Source: Myxococcus fulvus (lineage in GTDB: Bacteria; Myxococcota; Myxococcia; Myxococcales; Myxococcaceae). Taken from it: a DNA stretch of 64,000 bases. Below are positions 11,401 to 21,550 of the stretch, in pieces (the stretch's first letter is position 1; each line of letters starts with the position of its first letter). The stretch lies in assembly GCF_900111765.1 (NCBI RefSeq), contig NZ_FOIB01000008.1:124001-188000 (forward strand), given 5' to 3'. The notes below the pieces were generated by a model that ran no database searches, was not told the origin of the DNA, and saw nothing but the letters and a program-made list of their open reading frames with translations. The translations under genes were made by a program, and so were the position numbers.

Positions 11401-11498
11401 GGGCTTCCAGAGGGGACGATGGAGTCGGGCGTCATATCATCGTCACCTGGAGCGCGTGATGACTCTGGCGAGGGTGGGGAAGGCGTAGAGTCGGGGAC

Positions 11499-12503
11499 AT
11501 GACCGCTCGTGCCGGGAATCCGTCTGTCCGGGATGAATCACGGATGCATCCGCTGGATGCGTTCATGGCCGCCCTGGCCAGTCGCCGGCTGTTCTGTGAT
11601 GGCTGGGGGGATGAGGAGACGTTCGCGGGGGCGCCGTTGTCGGGGCGGCTCGCGGCGACGGTGTTGCCGCTGGAGGTCCGCTGGGGCGCGGAGCAGGCGG
11701 CGGGGCGGCGACGGTTCCGGGATGGTGCGTTCGATTCGCCGTGGGTGGCGTTGCCGTCTGAGGTGCGGTTGGGCTCGGTGCGGTGGATGACGTCCGAGCG
11801 GGGTCGGGGGCGGGACGCGTGTGTGGTGCTCGCGGCGTCGCGGGACGAGGGGTTCCGGCTGCGGAGCTGGTTGTTCGCGCCGTTGGTGGAGGAGGGGGTG
11901 GATTTGTTCCTGCTGGAGAACCCCTATTACGGGACGCGGCGGGCTTTGGGGCAGAAGGGGCCGCACATCCGCACGGTGAGCGAGCAGCTCCAGATGAACA
12001 TCGCGTCCATCGAGGAGGCGAGGGCGCTGGTGGCGCACGCACGGCGGGAGGGCTACGAGCGCGTCGCGGTCGCGGGCTACAGCATGGGGGGCTACATGGC
12101 GGCGTTGACGGCGGCGACGATTCCGGAGCCGGTGGGCGTCGCGGCGCTCGCGGCGGGGGCCTCGCCGGCGCCGGTGTTCACGAAGGGCGTGCACTCACGC
12201 TCCATCGACTTCAGGAGGCTGGCGGGTTCTCCGGACGAGACGGAAGCGAGGACGCGGCTCGCGACCATTTTGGATGCGGCGAGCGCGCGCCTGTTGCCGC
12301 CGCCCGTGAAGCCGAGCGCCGCCGTCATCCTGGCGTGCGCGAGGGACGCCTTCGTTCCCTTGGCGGAGGCACGCGCGCTCCATGCGCACTGGCCCGGAAG
12401 TGAGCTGCGCATCGTGGACGCGGGACATATCTCCGCGGTGATTACGTCAGGTGCCGCGCTTCGAGGCGCCATCCGGGACGCGGTGCACCGCGCGGGGACG
12501 TGA
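11499..12503 (+). CDS. ABHD18-like alpha/beta-hydrolase
   Basis: 334 residues. The middle shows the motif LLENPYYGTRR followed by a nucleophile elbow GYSMGGYMAAL (Ser195), the arrangement of the ABHD18 (DUF2048) family of alpha/beta hydrolases. A C-terminal strand with ARDAFVPLAEARALH and DAGHISAVI probably supplies the acid and His. There is no signal peptide, so it is cytosolic. The substrate is unknown for the whole family. The start at 11499 is used; Met16 (11544) is an alternative. A strong hairpin follows the gene. Confidence 0.75.
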   Translation: MTARAGNPSVRDESRMHPLDAFMAALASRRLFCDGWGDEETFAGAPLSGRLAATVLPLEVRWGAEQAAGRRRFRDGAFDSPWVALPSEVRLGSVRWMTSERGRGRDACVVLAASRDEGFRLRSWLFAPLVEEGVDLFLLENPYYGTRRALGQKGPHIRTVSEQLQMNIASIEEARALVAHARREGYERVAVAGYSMGGYMAALTAATIPEPVGVAALAAGASPAPVFTKGVHSRSIDFRRLAGSPDETEARTRLATILDAASARLLPPPVKPSAAVILACARDAFVPLAEARALHAHWPGSELRIVDAGHISAVITSGAALRGAIRDAVHRAGT

Positions 12504-12509
12504 GTTGGG

Positions 12510-12528
12510 GGCGCGCTCCTCGCGCGCC
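12510..12528 (+). terminator. Hairpin after ABHD18-like gene
   Basis: GGCGCGC (12510-12516) and GCGCGCC (12522-12528) form a perfect seven-pair stem seven bases past the stop. There is no T-run, but the position fits a terminator. The rest of 12529-12788 shows no gene. Confidence 0.45.
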
Positions 12529-12788
12529 TGTGCGAAGTCACGGAGCCACGACGGGGACTTGGCGCGAGTCTCAGCATCGCGAGGCAATGCCCCGCGCGAA
12601 CTGGGAGGAGTCCATGCCCTGGCAAGGAGCGTGATCGCCTCACGCGTGGGCGGGGGCGCGCATCCTTGACGGAGAATCGGCACCAGGCCCTGCGATGCAG
12701 GGGATGTCTCGCGCCGTTCGGAGCAAGTCTCGCGAGGTCATGGTACGTGTCCCCGAGTCATAAGCCCTGGCTTCGGGACTCCTGCTCC

Positions 12789-13118
12789 ATGTCGTTTGCG
12801 CGCGCGCTCGGACTCTTCATCCTCACGGCCCTGGCTGAGATCATCGGCTGCTATCTGCCGTATCTCTGGCTGCGACAGGGGCGCTCGGTGTGGTGGCTGG
12901 TCCCCGCGGTCGCGAGCCTCGCGCTCTTCGCGTGGCTGCTGACGCTGCATCCGACAGGCGCCGCGCGGACGTACGCCGCCTATGGAGGCGTCTACATCGC
13001 CGTGGCGCTCGCGTGGCTCTGGCTCGTCGAGGGAGAGCGGCCCACTCCCTGGGATGTCGTGGGCGCGCTCGTCGCCATCGCTGGCATGGCCATCATCATC
13101 CTGGCCCCTCGTCGTTAG
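12789..13118 (+). CDS. UPF0060 (YnfA-like) membrane protein
   Basis: 109 residues forming four transmembrane helices, the length and layout of the UPF0060/YnfA family. Characteristic stretches are [21 protein letters not shown], the central [18 protein letters not shown] and the final helix [15 protein letters not shown]. Members are related to small multidrug resistance-type transporters, and YnfA has been linked to efflux. The ATG at 12789 gives the family's standard N-terminus; the reading frame is open further upstream, but that part has no family match. The ribosome-binding site is weak. Confidence 0.9.
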   Translation: MSFARALGLFILTALAEIIGCYLPYLWLRQGRSVWWLVPAVASLALFAWLLTLHPTGAARTYAAYGGVYIAVALAWLWLVEGERPTPWDVVGALVAIAGMAIIILAPRR

Positions 13119-13148
13119 CGGCCGTGTCCACGTGAACGTGGACTCTCC

Positions 13149-13361
13149 CTACCTCCGCGGAGCCGGGTCCTCGCCCTCGGCGCTCCCAGGCGTCTTCCCG
13201 GGCTCCTCCTGAGGCATCCGGCGCTCCTCCTCGAGCCCACCCGCCTCCGCCGACTTGGGCGTCCGTCCCGGCGCCTCCTCCTCGGGAGAACTCTGCCGCC
13301 GGCCGTTCTGTCCCGGCTCCTCGTCACCGACCTCCATCGACTCATAAGGCATGTGGTCCAT
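13149..13361 (-). CDS. Small acidic hypothetical protein, 70 residues
   Basis: Begins MDHMPYESMEVGDEEPG and is almost entirely Glu, Pro, Gly, Ser, Lys and Arg, so probably disordered. The ATG at 13361 is preceded by GGAGG at seven to eight bases, a strong ribosome-binding site. That is the main reason to call it despite the low complexity. It is convergent with the UPF0060 gene and divergent from the DUF1028 gene. No function can be proposed. Confidence 0.5.
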   Translation of the reverse strand: MDHMPYESMEVGDEEPGQNGRRQSSPEEEAPGRTPKSAEAGGLEEERRMPQEEPGKTPGSAEGEDPAPRR

Positions 13362-13492
13362 GCTGCGTCCTCCTCTCGCGGGTTCAGGACTTCCTCGAAG
13401 GTAAGGCCGCCGCCGCGCCCCATGCCGCGTCGGGCCTTGCGGTCGCACGCCCCCTCGCTCAGCCTGCGCCCCTCCTCCGTGGGAGTCCCCGC

Positions 13493-14476
13493 ATGTCCCG
13501 ACTCGCCCTCTGCCTCGCGCTCCTGTCCCTCCACGCCGTGGCCGCCGAGCCCTCCACCGTGCCGCGCCGTCCCGTGAACACCTACTCCATCGTCGCCCGA
13601 GATCCGGCGACAGGGGACCTGGGTGTCGCCGTGCAATCCCACTGGTTCTCCGTGGGCGCCACCGTGCCCTGGGCCGAGGCGGGCGTGGGCGCCGTCGCCA
13701 CCCAGTCCTTCGTCGACCCGTCCTACGGCCGTCTCGGTCTGGACCTCATGCGCGCGGGCCGCTCGGCCCCCGATGCGCTCAAGGGCCTGCTCGCCGCCGA
13801 CTCCGCCAGTCAGGTGCGCCAGGTCGCCATGGTGGACGCCCAGGGCCGCGTCTCCGCGCACACGGGCTCGAATTGCATCGCCGCCGCCGGACACGTCGTG
13901 GGCGAGGGCTTCTCCGTCCAGGCCAACATGATGCAGAAGGACACCGTCTGGCCCGCCATGGCCAAGGCCTACCGCGCCTCCAAGGGGGACCTCGCCGAGC
14001 GCATGCTCGCCGCGCTCGAGGCCGCCGAAGCCCAAGGCGGAGACCTGCGCGGCAAGCAATCCGCCGCCCTCATCATCGTCTCCGCGAAGCCCTCGGGCCG
14101 CCCCTGGATGGACCGCCGCTTCGACCTGCGCGTCGACGACCACCCCGAGCCCCTCAAGGAACTGCGCCGCCTCGTCACCCTCCAGCGCGCCTACAACTTC
14201 ATGAACGAAGGCGACCTCGCCCTGGAGCACAAGGACACCGACGCCGCCCTCGCCGCCTACTCCTCCGCGGAGAAGCTCGCGCCGGGCAACGCGGAGATGA
14301 CCTTCTGGCACGCCATCTCCCTCGTGGGCGTGGGCCGCGTGGACCAGGCCCTGCCGCTCCTCCAGCGCGCCTACGCCGCCGACCCGCGCTGGCGCGAGCT
14401 CCTCACCCGCCTGCCCGCCGCGGGCCTGCTCCCCGATGACCCCAAGCTCCTCGCGCGCTTGAAGAGCGCGAAATAG
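13493..14476 (+). CDS. DUF1028-family secreted protein with TPR-like tail
   Basis: 327 residues with a signal peptide (MSRLALCLALLSLHAVAA). The next 200 residues match the DUF1028 family, an Ntn-hydrolase-like fold of unknown reaction: NTYSIVARDPATGDLGVAVQS, then PWAEAGVGAVATQS, then a conserved QANMM and the Asp-rich DRRFDLRVDDHPEPLKEL. Residues about 235-310 add two TPR-like helix pairs (DTDAALAAYSSAEKLAPGN and DQALPLLQRAYAADPRW), a common extension in this family. Probably periplasmic or secreted. A single gene. Confidence 0.85.
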   Translation: MSRLALCLALLSLHAVAAEPSTVPRRPVNTYSIVARDPATGDLGVAVQSHWFSVGATVPWAEAGVGAVATQSFVDPSYGRLGLDLMRAGRSAPDALKGLLAADSASQVRQVAMVDAQGRVSAHTGSNCIAAAGHVVGEGFSVQANMMQKDTVWPAMAKAYRASKGDLAERMLAALEAAEAQGGDLRGKQSAALIIVSAKPSGRPWMDRRFDLRVDDHPEPLKELRRLVTLQRAYNFMNEGDLALEHKDTDAALAAYSSAEKLAPGNAEMTFWHAISLVGVGRVDQALPLLQRAYAADPRWRELLTRLPAAGLLPDDPKLLARLKSAK

Positions 14477-14586
14477 CCCCGAGCCCACCGAGCGGGGACC
14501 CGAGCGGTGGGCACGCCACCTCGCGGACACGGCGAGCCCCACCGCTTGTAGCGGCCCACGAGGATGGAGAGGTTACCTGGACGAGG

Positions 14587-14835
14587 ATGCCCATGAGCGA
14601 CCCCCAGTCCGCACTTGCCGCATTGACCGTCCCGCTCCTCGCGCTGGCGCAGGTGCCCCAGGAGGTGTCCGTCTCTCCCGAGGGCGCCACGGGGCACAGC
14701 TACTGGTACTGGGTGGCGCTGCTCGTGCTGGCCGCGGCCGTCTTCGCGTGGGTCGCCGTGGCGCTGGCCCGCAAGCGCAAGGCCCCGCCCCCCAGGTCCA
14801 CGCGCACCACCCCCCGCTATCGCCGCCCCGTCTAG
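14587..14835 (+). CDS. Small single-pass membrane protein
   Basis: 82 residues: a moderately hydrophobic N-terminus (ALTVPLLALAQVPQ, possibly a cleaved signal), a transmembrane helix at about residues 40-60 (WYWVALLVLAAAVFAWVAVAL), then a strongly basic Pro-rich tail (RKRKAPPPRSTRTTPRYRRP) that should stay in the cytoplasm. Met1 or Met3 may be used. It overlaps the convergent trmJ stop by four bases. Function unknown. Confidence 0.6.
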   Translation: MPMSDPQSALAALTVPLLALAQVPQEVSVSPEGATGHSYWYWVALLVLAAAVFAWVAVALARKRKAPPPRSTRTTPRYRRPV

Positions 14836-15545
14836 CCTCGCTTGCGCAGCGTGTGCAGCGCGGCCAGCCACAGCCGCGCCTCCTTGCGCGTCAGCCGTGA
14901 GCGCCGCAGCGGCGCGAACAAGTCCCGCAAGCCCGTGCGTCCCGGCTGCTCGTCGATGAGGAACCCCCCCGACGTCAGCACCCCCTCCAGCGTCGACTCC
15001 ACCTGCGCCAGCTCCGTGTCCGTCGCCGCCACCGGCAGGGGCCCGGGCGGCGGCGCGTGCGCCTCCAGCGTGGCCACGCGGACCTCATAGGCGTACAGCA
15101 ACACCGCCTGCGCCAGGTTGATGGAGGGCTGCTCCGGCGCGGTGGGCACCGCGGACAGGTCATGGCACCGCTCCACCTCCGCGTTGGTGAGCCCGCTGCG
15201 CTCATCCCCGAAGACCACGGCCACCGTGCCCTGTGTCGAGCGCGACACCCACTCCTCCGCCACCGCGCGCGGAGCCAGGCGCCGCTTGCCCTCCACCTTG
15301 CGGGAGCTGGTCCCCACCACCCACACGCAGTCGGAGATGGCCTCCTCCAACGTGTCCGCGCGACGCGCGCCGTCGAGAACGTCCTCGGCATGGACCGCCA
15401 GCCGGCGCGCGGGCGTCAAATCCTCCACCTCGGGCGTCACCCAGACCCAATCCGACAGGCCGCAGTTCTTCAGCGCCCGAGCAGCGGCACCCAGGTTCTC
15501 CGCGTTGCGCGGACGCATCAGGACGAAACGGACGGGCAGCACCAT
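14832..15545 (-). CDS. trmJ: tRNA (cytidine/uridine-2'-O)-methyltransferase TrmJ-like (SPOUT)
   Basis: 237 residues. A TrmH/SpoU-type SPOUT methyltransferase with all three family motifs: motif 1 NAENLGAAARALKNCGL, motif 2 VVFGDERSGLTNAEVERC, motif 3 PSINLAQAVLLYAYEV. The C-terminal helical extension (about 170-237) with LRRSRLTRKEARLWLAALHTL matches TrmJ, which methylates the ribose at position 32 of tRNAs using S-adenosylmethionine. The ATG at 15545 begins directly with the conserved RFVLMRPRN strand. The assignment to TrmJ rather than another TrmH relative is likely, not proven. Confidence 0.85.
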   Translation of the reverse strand: MVLPVRFVLMRPRNAENLGAAARALKNCGLSDWVWVTPEVEDLTPARRLAVHAEDVLDGARRADTLEEAISDCVWVVGTSSRKVEGKRRLAPRAVAEEWVSRSTQGTVAVVFGDERSGLTNAEVERCHDLSAVPTAPEQPSINLAQAVLLYAYEVRVATLEAHAPPPGPLPVAATDTELAQVESTLEGVLTSGGFLIDEQPGRTGLRDLFAPLRRSRLTRKEARLWLAALHTLRKRG

Positions 15546-15795
15546 GCCAGACCACCATACCCGCTTCCCTGGGGACGTTGACCCCGATGCGTGGCCCTCC
15601 TATAGCGTGACGCCATCGACCGCTGGGTGCGTGCTCGGAGGCCACCTGGAGTGTGGCTCCGCGTACACCCTGTGGGCCCGAGGACGCGTGGGGGACGCGT
15701 GCGGGCCGTGGGCGTTCGACCGCACTCCCCAAGCTTCCAGGCGTGTGCGCCGTCGGCACGTCGCATGAAGAACAGCAGGCACCTTCGGAGGAAAC

Positions 15796-18700
15796 ATGGG
15801 TCCGCAGTCCGTCGTCTCCATTTCGCCACCGCGCGCCAGACGCGCCGGCTGGCTCGTCGCCGCGCTGCTCCTGGGCGTCTCGCTCTCCGGCTGCAAGAAG
15901 GACGAGCAGCAGCCCGCCACCCCCTCGCCGAGCACCCCGGATACCACCTCGGCGTCACCCGCCGTCTCCAGCGGTGACGCGGGGACGACCGCCGCCGTCG
16001 TGAAGGTGCCGCCCAAGCCGGAGGCCGTCACCCCCATCATCCGCCCGCAGGGCGCGGTGGGCGTGCTGCCCCAGTCCATCGTCATCGAGCTGGCGCGGCC
16101 GCTGCGCCCCGATGACCACGAGGTGAAGCCGGGCACCGTCGTCTCCATCTCGCCGCAGGTGCCTGGGAACCTGACCTGGAGCGGGCCCTCCACGCTGACG
16201 TTCAACACCTCGTCCGGTCAGGCCTTCGCCTTCGGCACCGAGTACACCGTCAAGGTCGTCTCGCTGGAGACCGACGCGGGCGTGGTGAAGGCGCCCTCCG
16301 ACGACGCCTGGAAGCACGTCTTCAAGACGCCGGCCTTCCAGTTCCTCCGCATCCAGCCCAAGCAACTGGACCTGGCCAAGAGCCGCATCGAGATGGACGT
16401 CGTCTTCTCCGGCCCGGTGTCCCCCAACGCCATGCGCGGCAAGGGCACGTTCCTGGTGGGCACCCAGCCCGTCTCCGACGTGAAGTGGCGCTCCGTCGCC
16501 GGCGTGTCGAACGCCGTCACCGCGGAGCTCGCCAACCCCGGCCTCAAGCCCTCCGCCACGGTGCGCTTCGCCCTCAAGCAGGGCCTGGCCGCCGCGTCCG
16601 ACGCGAAGGCGCTCGCCCCCGCGGCCGAGGCCACCTTCGTCCTGCACGGCGGCCAGCGCATGGACATCACCGGCATCAACCGGAAGGAGGGCAGCAGCGG
16701 GCACTACCTCGAGGTGGCCTGCCGCGACGTGGCGGCGGAGGCGCCGGCCAGCCCCCGCTACTATCAGGAGTACGATTCGTACTACTGGGAGTCGGGCAAC
16801 AAGGGCTGCGTGCTGGACGACGCCACGGCGGAGGCCTCCATCCACGTGACGCCCCCGGTGAAGGTCTCCGTGGCGCCCACGCGGCAGGGCTTCCGCATCT
16901 TCGGCGACTTCAAGCGCGGCACGTACACGCTGCGCATCGACGCGGGCACCACGTCCGTGGGCGGCGGCACGCTGCTGGCGAACTTCGAGCAGGAGCTGTC
17001 CATCCCCGCGCGCCAGTCGCAGCTCTCCTTCACCTCCGCCGGGCGCTACCTGCCGCGCGGCGCGTGGCGCAACCTGCCCCTGCAGCACCTCAACCTGGAC
17101 TCCGTGGAGCTCACCGTCCGCAACGTCCCGCCGGAGAACCTCATCTTCTGGATGAGCGATGACCAGCGCGAGACGGCGGACGAGCGCACGTCCAACCTCG
17201 TGGTGAAGAAGACGCTGCCGCTCCAGTCGGCCTCGGACACGCTCACCACCACGTACCTGGACGTCGCGAGCCTGGTGCCCGCGTCGACGCGGGGCCTGGT
17301 GGAGGTCTCCGTCCGGCGCAACGAGCAGTCGGCCGCCACGCGCGTGCTGCTCACGGAGTTGAGCCTCGTGGCCAAGCGCGGTGGACCGGCGCCGGGCTCG
17401 AAGGACGCGGGCGAGGTGTGGGTCTGGGCGCTCGGCATCGAGAGCACGGACCCGGTGTCCGGCGTGGAGGTGTCGCTGGTGAAGAAGAGCGGCCAGGCCG
17501 TCAGTCGCTGCGTCACCAAGGGCGCGGACGGGTGCGTGCTCAACGTGCCCCCGGCCGGCGCGGATGACAGCCAGCCCTTCGCGCTCATCGCGCGCCAGGG
17601 CGACGAGATGACGTACCTCAAGTACAACGAGCTCAAGACGGAGATCGCCAACTCCGACGTGCAGGGAGAGCCGTACCGCTCCGAGAAGGCCTACCGCGCC
17701 TCGCTCTGGTCCGACCGCGGCGTGTACCGCCCCGGCGACACCGCGCACATCGCCGCCGTGCTGCGCGGCCAGGATGACCTGGCGCCGCCCACGGGCATGC
17801 CGGTGGAGCTGGTGGTGGTGGACCCGCGCGAGCGCGAGCTCAAGAAGGTGCCGCTGAAGACGAACGACGCGGGCCTGGTCTCGCTCGACGTGCCCTTCGA
17901 GGCGTTCCAGGACACGGGCCACTACCGCGTCATGTTGAAGGTCGCCGACCGCGAGGTGGCGTCCTACGGCCTCAACGTGGAGGAGTTCGTCCCCGAGCGC
18001 ATGAAGGTGACGGCCACCGCGGAGGCCCCGGGCTACGTGCAGGGCGTGGAGATTCCCGTCGCCGTGGAGGCGGCCTACCTCTTCGGCGGCTCGGCCGAGG
18101 GCAGCCCCGTGGAGCTCAACTGCCGGCTGGTGCCGTCCGACTTCAAGCCGAAGCAGAACGCGCAGTTCACCTACGGCCTGTGGCGCCAGGACGGCAAGGA
18201 GCCGCGCCCCGTCACGCTGGGCCAGGCGAAGGGCACGCTGGACGCGAAGGGCCAGGCGCTCATCAACTGCCCGGCGCTGGCGGCCATGGGCGGGCTGCGC
18301 GGGGCCGCGCGGCTGAGCGCGCTCGCGAGCGTGTTCGAGTCCGGCAGCGGCCGCTCCACGGTGAACGAGGCCAGCGTGCCCGTGCACCCGGAGCGCTACT
18401 ACGTGGGCCTGCAGGCCAGCGTGGGCAAGGTGAAGGCGGGCAAGCCCTTCACGGTGAATGGCCTGGTGGTGGATTGGGACGGCAAGCCCGTCACGTCCTC
18501 GTCGCTGGCGCCGGCCACCGTGCAGGTGGAGTACGTGCGGCTGGAGGAGGAGTACGGCTACTACTACGACGAGGGCGAGGGCTATGACCGCTACCAGCGC
18601 TACCTGCGCCCCCTGCGCGAGGGCAGCGCCACGGTGAAGGTGGCGGACGGCCGCTTCAACCTCACCGTCACGCCGGGCGCGGACGCCGCGGGCTACCTGG

Positions 18701-21549
18701 TGCGCGTGCGCTCCGGCAACGCGCAGACGGACCTGGAGCTGGAGGGCGAGGGCCGCTACTACTGGTGGGGCGAGGGCTCGCGCGTGGACCAGACGCCGCG
18801 TCCGCTCAAGCCCACCTCGCTGGACGTGGCCGTGCCCGCGAGGGCCGTCGTCGGCAAGCCCATCAACGTGAAGCTCAAGGTGCCCTACAAGGGCCGCATC
18901 CTGTTCACCGCGGAGACCGACCGCGTCCTCGCCACCGAGTGGAAGGCCGTGGAGCCGGGCGAGGTGACGTGGAGCTTCACGCCCAAGCAGTTCGCGCCCA
19001 ACGTCTACGTGAGCACCTTCCTGGTGAAGGACCCGCACCTCGAGTCCGCCGAGGCCTTCATGCCGGACCGCGCCTTCGGCGTGGCCAGCGTCGTGCTGGA
19101 GCCGGTGGACTACACGCAGCAGGTTACGCTGAACGTGCCCAAGGAGGTCCGCTCCAACGACACGCTCACCGTGGACCTGGACCTGGGCGCGCTCGAGGGC
19201 GCCACCTTCGCCACCGTGGCCGTGGTGGACGAGGGCATCCTCTCCCTCACGCGCTTCCAGAGCCCGGATCCGCTCAAGGACATCTTCACCAAGCGCGCCC
19301 TGGGCGTGGACACCTTCGAGACCATCGGCTGGACGCTGCTGGTGCCCCCGGGCGGCAGCTCGCGCTCCACCGGTGGTGACGCGGAAGGGGACGCCGCGGG
19401 CCGCGTGCAGCCCGTCAAGCCCGTGGCCCTGTGGAGCGGCGTGGTGCCGGTGCCGGCCAACGGCAAGCTGCGCCTGCCGTTCCAGCTCCCGCAGTACCGG
19501 GGCGCGGTGCGGGTGATGGCGGTGACGGCGGGGCCCAAGCGCCTGGGCCGCGCCAGCGCGCAGGTGCTGGTCAGAGACCCGCTGGTGCTCCAGACGACGC
19601 TGCCGCGCTTCCTCACGCAGAACGATGAAATCCAGGTGCCCGTCTTCGTCACCAACCTGTCCGGCAAGGCGCAGGACGTGAAGGTGACGCTGGCCGCCCA
19701 GGCGCTGCCGGTGCCCGGGCTCACCATGCCCGCGGACACCGCGTCACCGCTGCAACTGCTCGGCAAGAGCGAGGGCCGCGCGCGCGTGGAGGATGGCAAG
19801 TCCACGACGTTCGTCTTCCAGGCCCGCGCGGTGCAGTCGGTGGGCGCCGCGCGGCTGAGCGTGGTGGTGGAGGGCGGCGGCTACACATCGAAGGAGACGC
19901 TGGACGTGCCGCTGTCGCCGTCCGGTCCTCGCGAGCGCCGCGTGCAGCGCATCGAGCTGGCGCAGGGCGTGACGGACGTGTCCAAGCACCTGCAGGGGTG
20001 GGTGCCCACCACGGAGCGCTCCACGCTCTGGGTGACGGCCAATCCCTATGCGCAGTCGCTCCAGCACCTGTCGTACCTGGTGCAGTACCCGTACGGCTGC
20101 ATCGAGCAGACGACGTCCTCCACGCGGCCGCTGCTCTTCGTGTCGGAGCTGGTGGACCAGGTGGACCCCACGCTGAAGAAGAACGGGGACGTGGGGGACA
20201 TGGTGCTCGCGGGCATCAACCGCGTGCTGTCCATGCAGACGCCGTCGGGAGGCTTCGGCTACTGGCCGGGCGCGATGGAGCCGCAGCTGTGGGGCACCGC
20301 GTACGCGACACACATGCTCCTGGACGCGCAGAAGCAGAAGTTCCCCGTCCCGCAGGACCGGCTGGACGACGCCCTCCTGTGGATGGGCAACACGCTCAAC
20401 TCCATGGAGGGCAACGCGAACGTCCGGGACTACCACGGCAACTCGGAGGCCTACATGCACTACGTGCTGGCGGTGTCCGGCAAGGGCCGCAAGGCGCGCG
20501 TGCAGAAGCTGGTGGACGGGCTCGCGGAGAGCGCGAAGAAGGCCCCGCTCAAGGGCGAGCAGCTGGAGGAGGCCTACATGCTCAAGGCGGCGCTGTGGCT
20601 CGCGGGAGACCGCCGCTACGAGAAGGAGCTGCGCAACCCGGACCTGTCGCCCGTCACCGACGAGCGGAGCAACAGCTGGTCCTTCTACTCGGACCGGCGC
20701 CGGCGCGGCTTCATGCTGAGCACCTACCAGGACCTCTTCGGCACCGACGCCGCGGGTGAGCCGCTGGCCGCCATGGTCGCCAGCGCGCTGCAGTCCAGCC
20801 CCAGCTCCTGGTACACGACGCAGGAGCTGGTCTGGGGCATCACCGGCCTGGGCAAGCGGCTCAAGGGCGCGGCCACCAGCTTCACCCCGCCGACGCTGAC
20901 GGTGGATGGCAAGGAGGTGGTGGCGAAGCAGGCCAAGGACGCGCGCGCCTCGGACCGCACCTGGGCGCTGGCCCGCGCGAGCGAGCGCAAGAGCCTCCAG
21001 CTCGACCTGAAGGACAAGTCCGCGGGCACGCTGTTCCTCGTGCTGAGCAGCGAGGGCGTGCGCTCGGATGGGCCGCCGCGCGTGGGCGGCGAGGGGCTGA
21101 AGCTCAGCCGCAAGTACCGCGGCCAGGATGGCTCGGAGGTGGACCTGAAGAGCGCGCCGGTGGCGCTCGCGCAGCTGGTCTACGTGGAGCTGGAGCTGAC
21201 CAACACCACGGGCGAGCGGGTGCAGAACATCGCCCTGGTCGACCGGCTGCCGGCGGGCTGGGAGATCGAGAACGCGCGGCTGGGCCGGGGCGGCTCGGTG
21301 GACTGGGTTCAGGCGGACGCGCTGTGGACCCCGGACTACGTCAACATCCGGGATGACCGCATGGAGGTCTTCGGCGCGCTGGGGGCTCGCGAGTCGAAGA
21401 AGATTGTCTACGCGGTGCGAGCGGTGACGGCGGGTGCCTTCACGCTGCCCACGGCGGAGGCCGAGGCGATGTACGACCCGCGCCTGTGGGCCCGCGAGGC
21501 GGGCGGCACGGTGCAGGTGTCCGGCCCGTGGAAGGACAACCTCCTCTGA
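15796..21549 (+). CDS. Bacterial alpha-2-macroglobulin lipoprotein with thioester
   Basis: 1917 residues. Signal sequence and lipobox LSGC (Cys about 33) anchor it in the envelope. The layout is that of the large YfhM-type bacterial macroglobulins: several MG domains, an MG2/bait region (about 570-800), then the thioester domain with PYGCIEQTT (Cys1435 and Gln1438 form the internal thioester), an alpha-helical TED toroid (QTPSGGFGYWPG), and a C-terminal receptor-like domain. The family traps attacking proteases in the periplasm. The ATG follows GGAGGAAAC. The penicillin-binding protein 1C gene begins one base after the stop, the conserved pairing that suggests coupling of protease defence to wall repair. 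Confidence 0.93.
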   Translation: MGPQSVVSISPPRARRAGWLVAALLLGVSLSGCKKDEQQPATPSPSTPDTTSASPAVSSGDAGTTAAVVKVPPKPEAVTPIIRPQGAVGVLPQSIVIELARPLRPDDHEVKPGTVVSISPQVPGNLTWSGPSTLTFNTSSGQAFAFGTEYTVKVVSLETDAGVVKAPSDDAWKHVFKTPAFQFLRIQPKQLDLAKSRIEMDVVFSGPVSPNAMRGKGTFLVGTQPVSDVKWRSVAGVSNAVTAELANPGLKPSATVRFALKQGLAAASDAKALAPAAEATFVLHGGQRMDITGINRKEGSSGHYLEVACRDVAAEAPASPRYYQEYDSYYWESGNKGCVLDDATAEASIHVTPPVKVSVAPTRQGFRIFGDFKRGTYTLRIDAGTTSVGGGTLLANFEQELSIPARQSQLSFTSAGRYLPRGAWRNLPLQHLNLDSVELTVRNVPPENLIFWMSDDQRETADERTSNLVVKKTLPLQSASDTLTTTYLDVASLVPASTRGLVEVSVRRNEQSAATRVLLTELSLVAKRGGPAPGSKDAGEVWVWALGIESTDPVSGVEVSLVKKSGQAVSRCVTKGADGCVLNVPPAGADDSQPFALIARQGDEMTYLKYNELKTEIANSDVQGEPYRSEKAYRASLWSDRGVYRPGDTAHIAAVLRGQDDLAPPTGMPVELVVVDPRERELKKVPLKTNDAGLVSLDVPFEAFQDTGHYRVMLKVADREVASYGLNVEEFVPERMKVTATAEAPGYVQGVEIPVAVEAAYLFGGSAEGSPVELNCRLVPSDFKPKQNAQFTYGLWRQDGKEPRPVTLGQAKGTLDAKGQALINCPALAAMGGLRGAARLSALASVFESGSGRSTVNEASVPVHPERYYVGLQASVGKVKAGKPFTVNGLVVDWDGKPVTSSSLAPATVQVEYVRLEEEYGYYYDEGEGYDRYQRYLRPLREGSATVKVADGRFNLTVTPGADAAGYLVRVRSGNAQTDLELEGEGRYYWWGEGSRVDQTPRPLKPTSLDVAVPARAVVGKPINVKLKVPYKGRILFTAETDRVLATEWKAVEPGEVTWSFTPKQFAPNVYVSTFLVKDPHLESAEAFMPDRAFGVASVVLEPVDYTQQVTLNVPKEVRSNDTLTVDLDLGALEGATFATVAVVDEGILSLTRFQSPDPLKDIFTKRALGVDTFETIGWTLLVPPGGSSRSTGGDAEGDAAGRVQPVKPVALWSGVVPVPANGKLRLPFQLPQYRGAVRVMAVTAGPKRLGRASAQVLVRDPLVLQTTLPRFLTQNDEIQVPVFVTNLSGKAQDVKVTLAAQALPVPGLTMPADTASPLQLLGKSEGRARVEDGKSTTFVFQARAVQSVGAARLSVVVEGGGYTSKETLDVPLSPSGPRERRVQRIELAQGVTDVSKHLQGWVPTTERSTLWVTANPYAQSLQHLSYLVQYPYGCIEQTTSSTRPLLFVSELVDQVDPTLKKNGDVGDMVLAGINRVLSMQTPSGGFGYWPGAMEPQLWGTAYATHMLLDAQKQKFPVPQDRLDDALLWMGNTLNSMEGNANVRDYHGNSEAYMHYVLAVSGKGRKARVQKLVDGLAESAKKAPLKGEQLEEAYMLKAALWLAGDRRYEKELRNPDLSPVTDERSNSWSFYSDRRRRGFMLSTYQDLFGTDAAGEPLAAMVASALQSSPSSWYTTQELVWGITGLGKRLKGAATSFTPPTLTVDGKEVVAKQAKDARASDRTWALARASERKSLQLDLKDKSAGTLFLVLSSEGVRSDGPPRVGGEGLKLSRKYRGQDGSEVDLKSAPVALAQLVYVELELTNTTGERVQNIALVDRLPAGWEIENARLGRGGSVDWVQADALWTPDYVNIRDDRMEVFGALGARESKKIVYAVRAVTAGAFTLPTAEAEAMYDPRLWAREAGGTVQVSGPWKDNLL

Positions 21550-21550
21550 C

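Noticed and set aside
12666-12788. N-terminal extension of the UPF0060 protein
   Set aside because: The 41 extra residues are unlike the family, and the ATG at 12789 gives the standard length.
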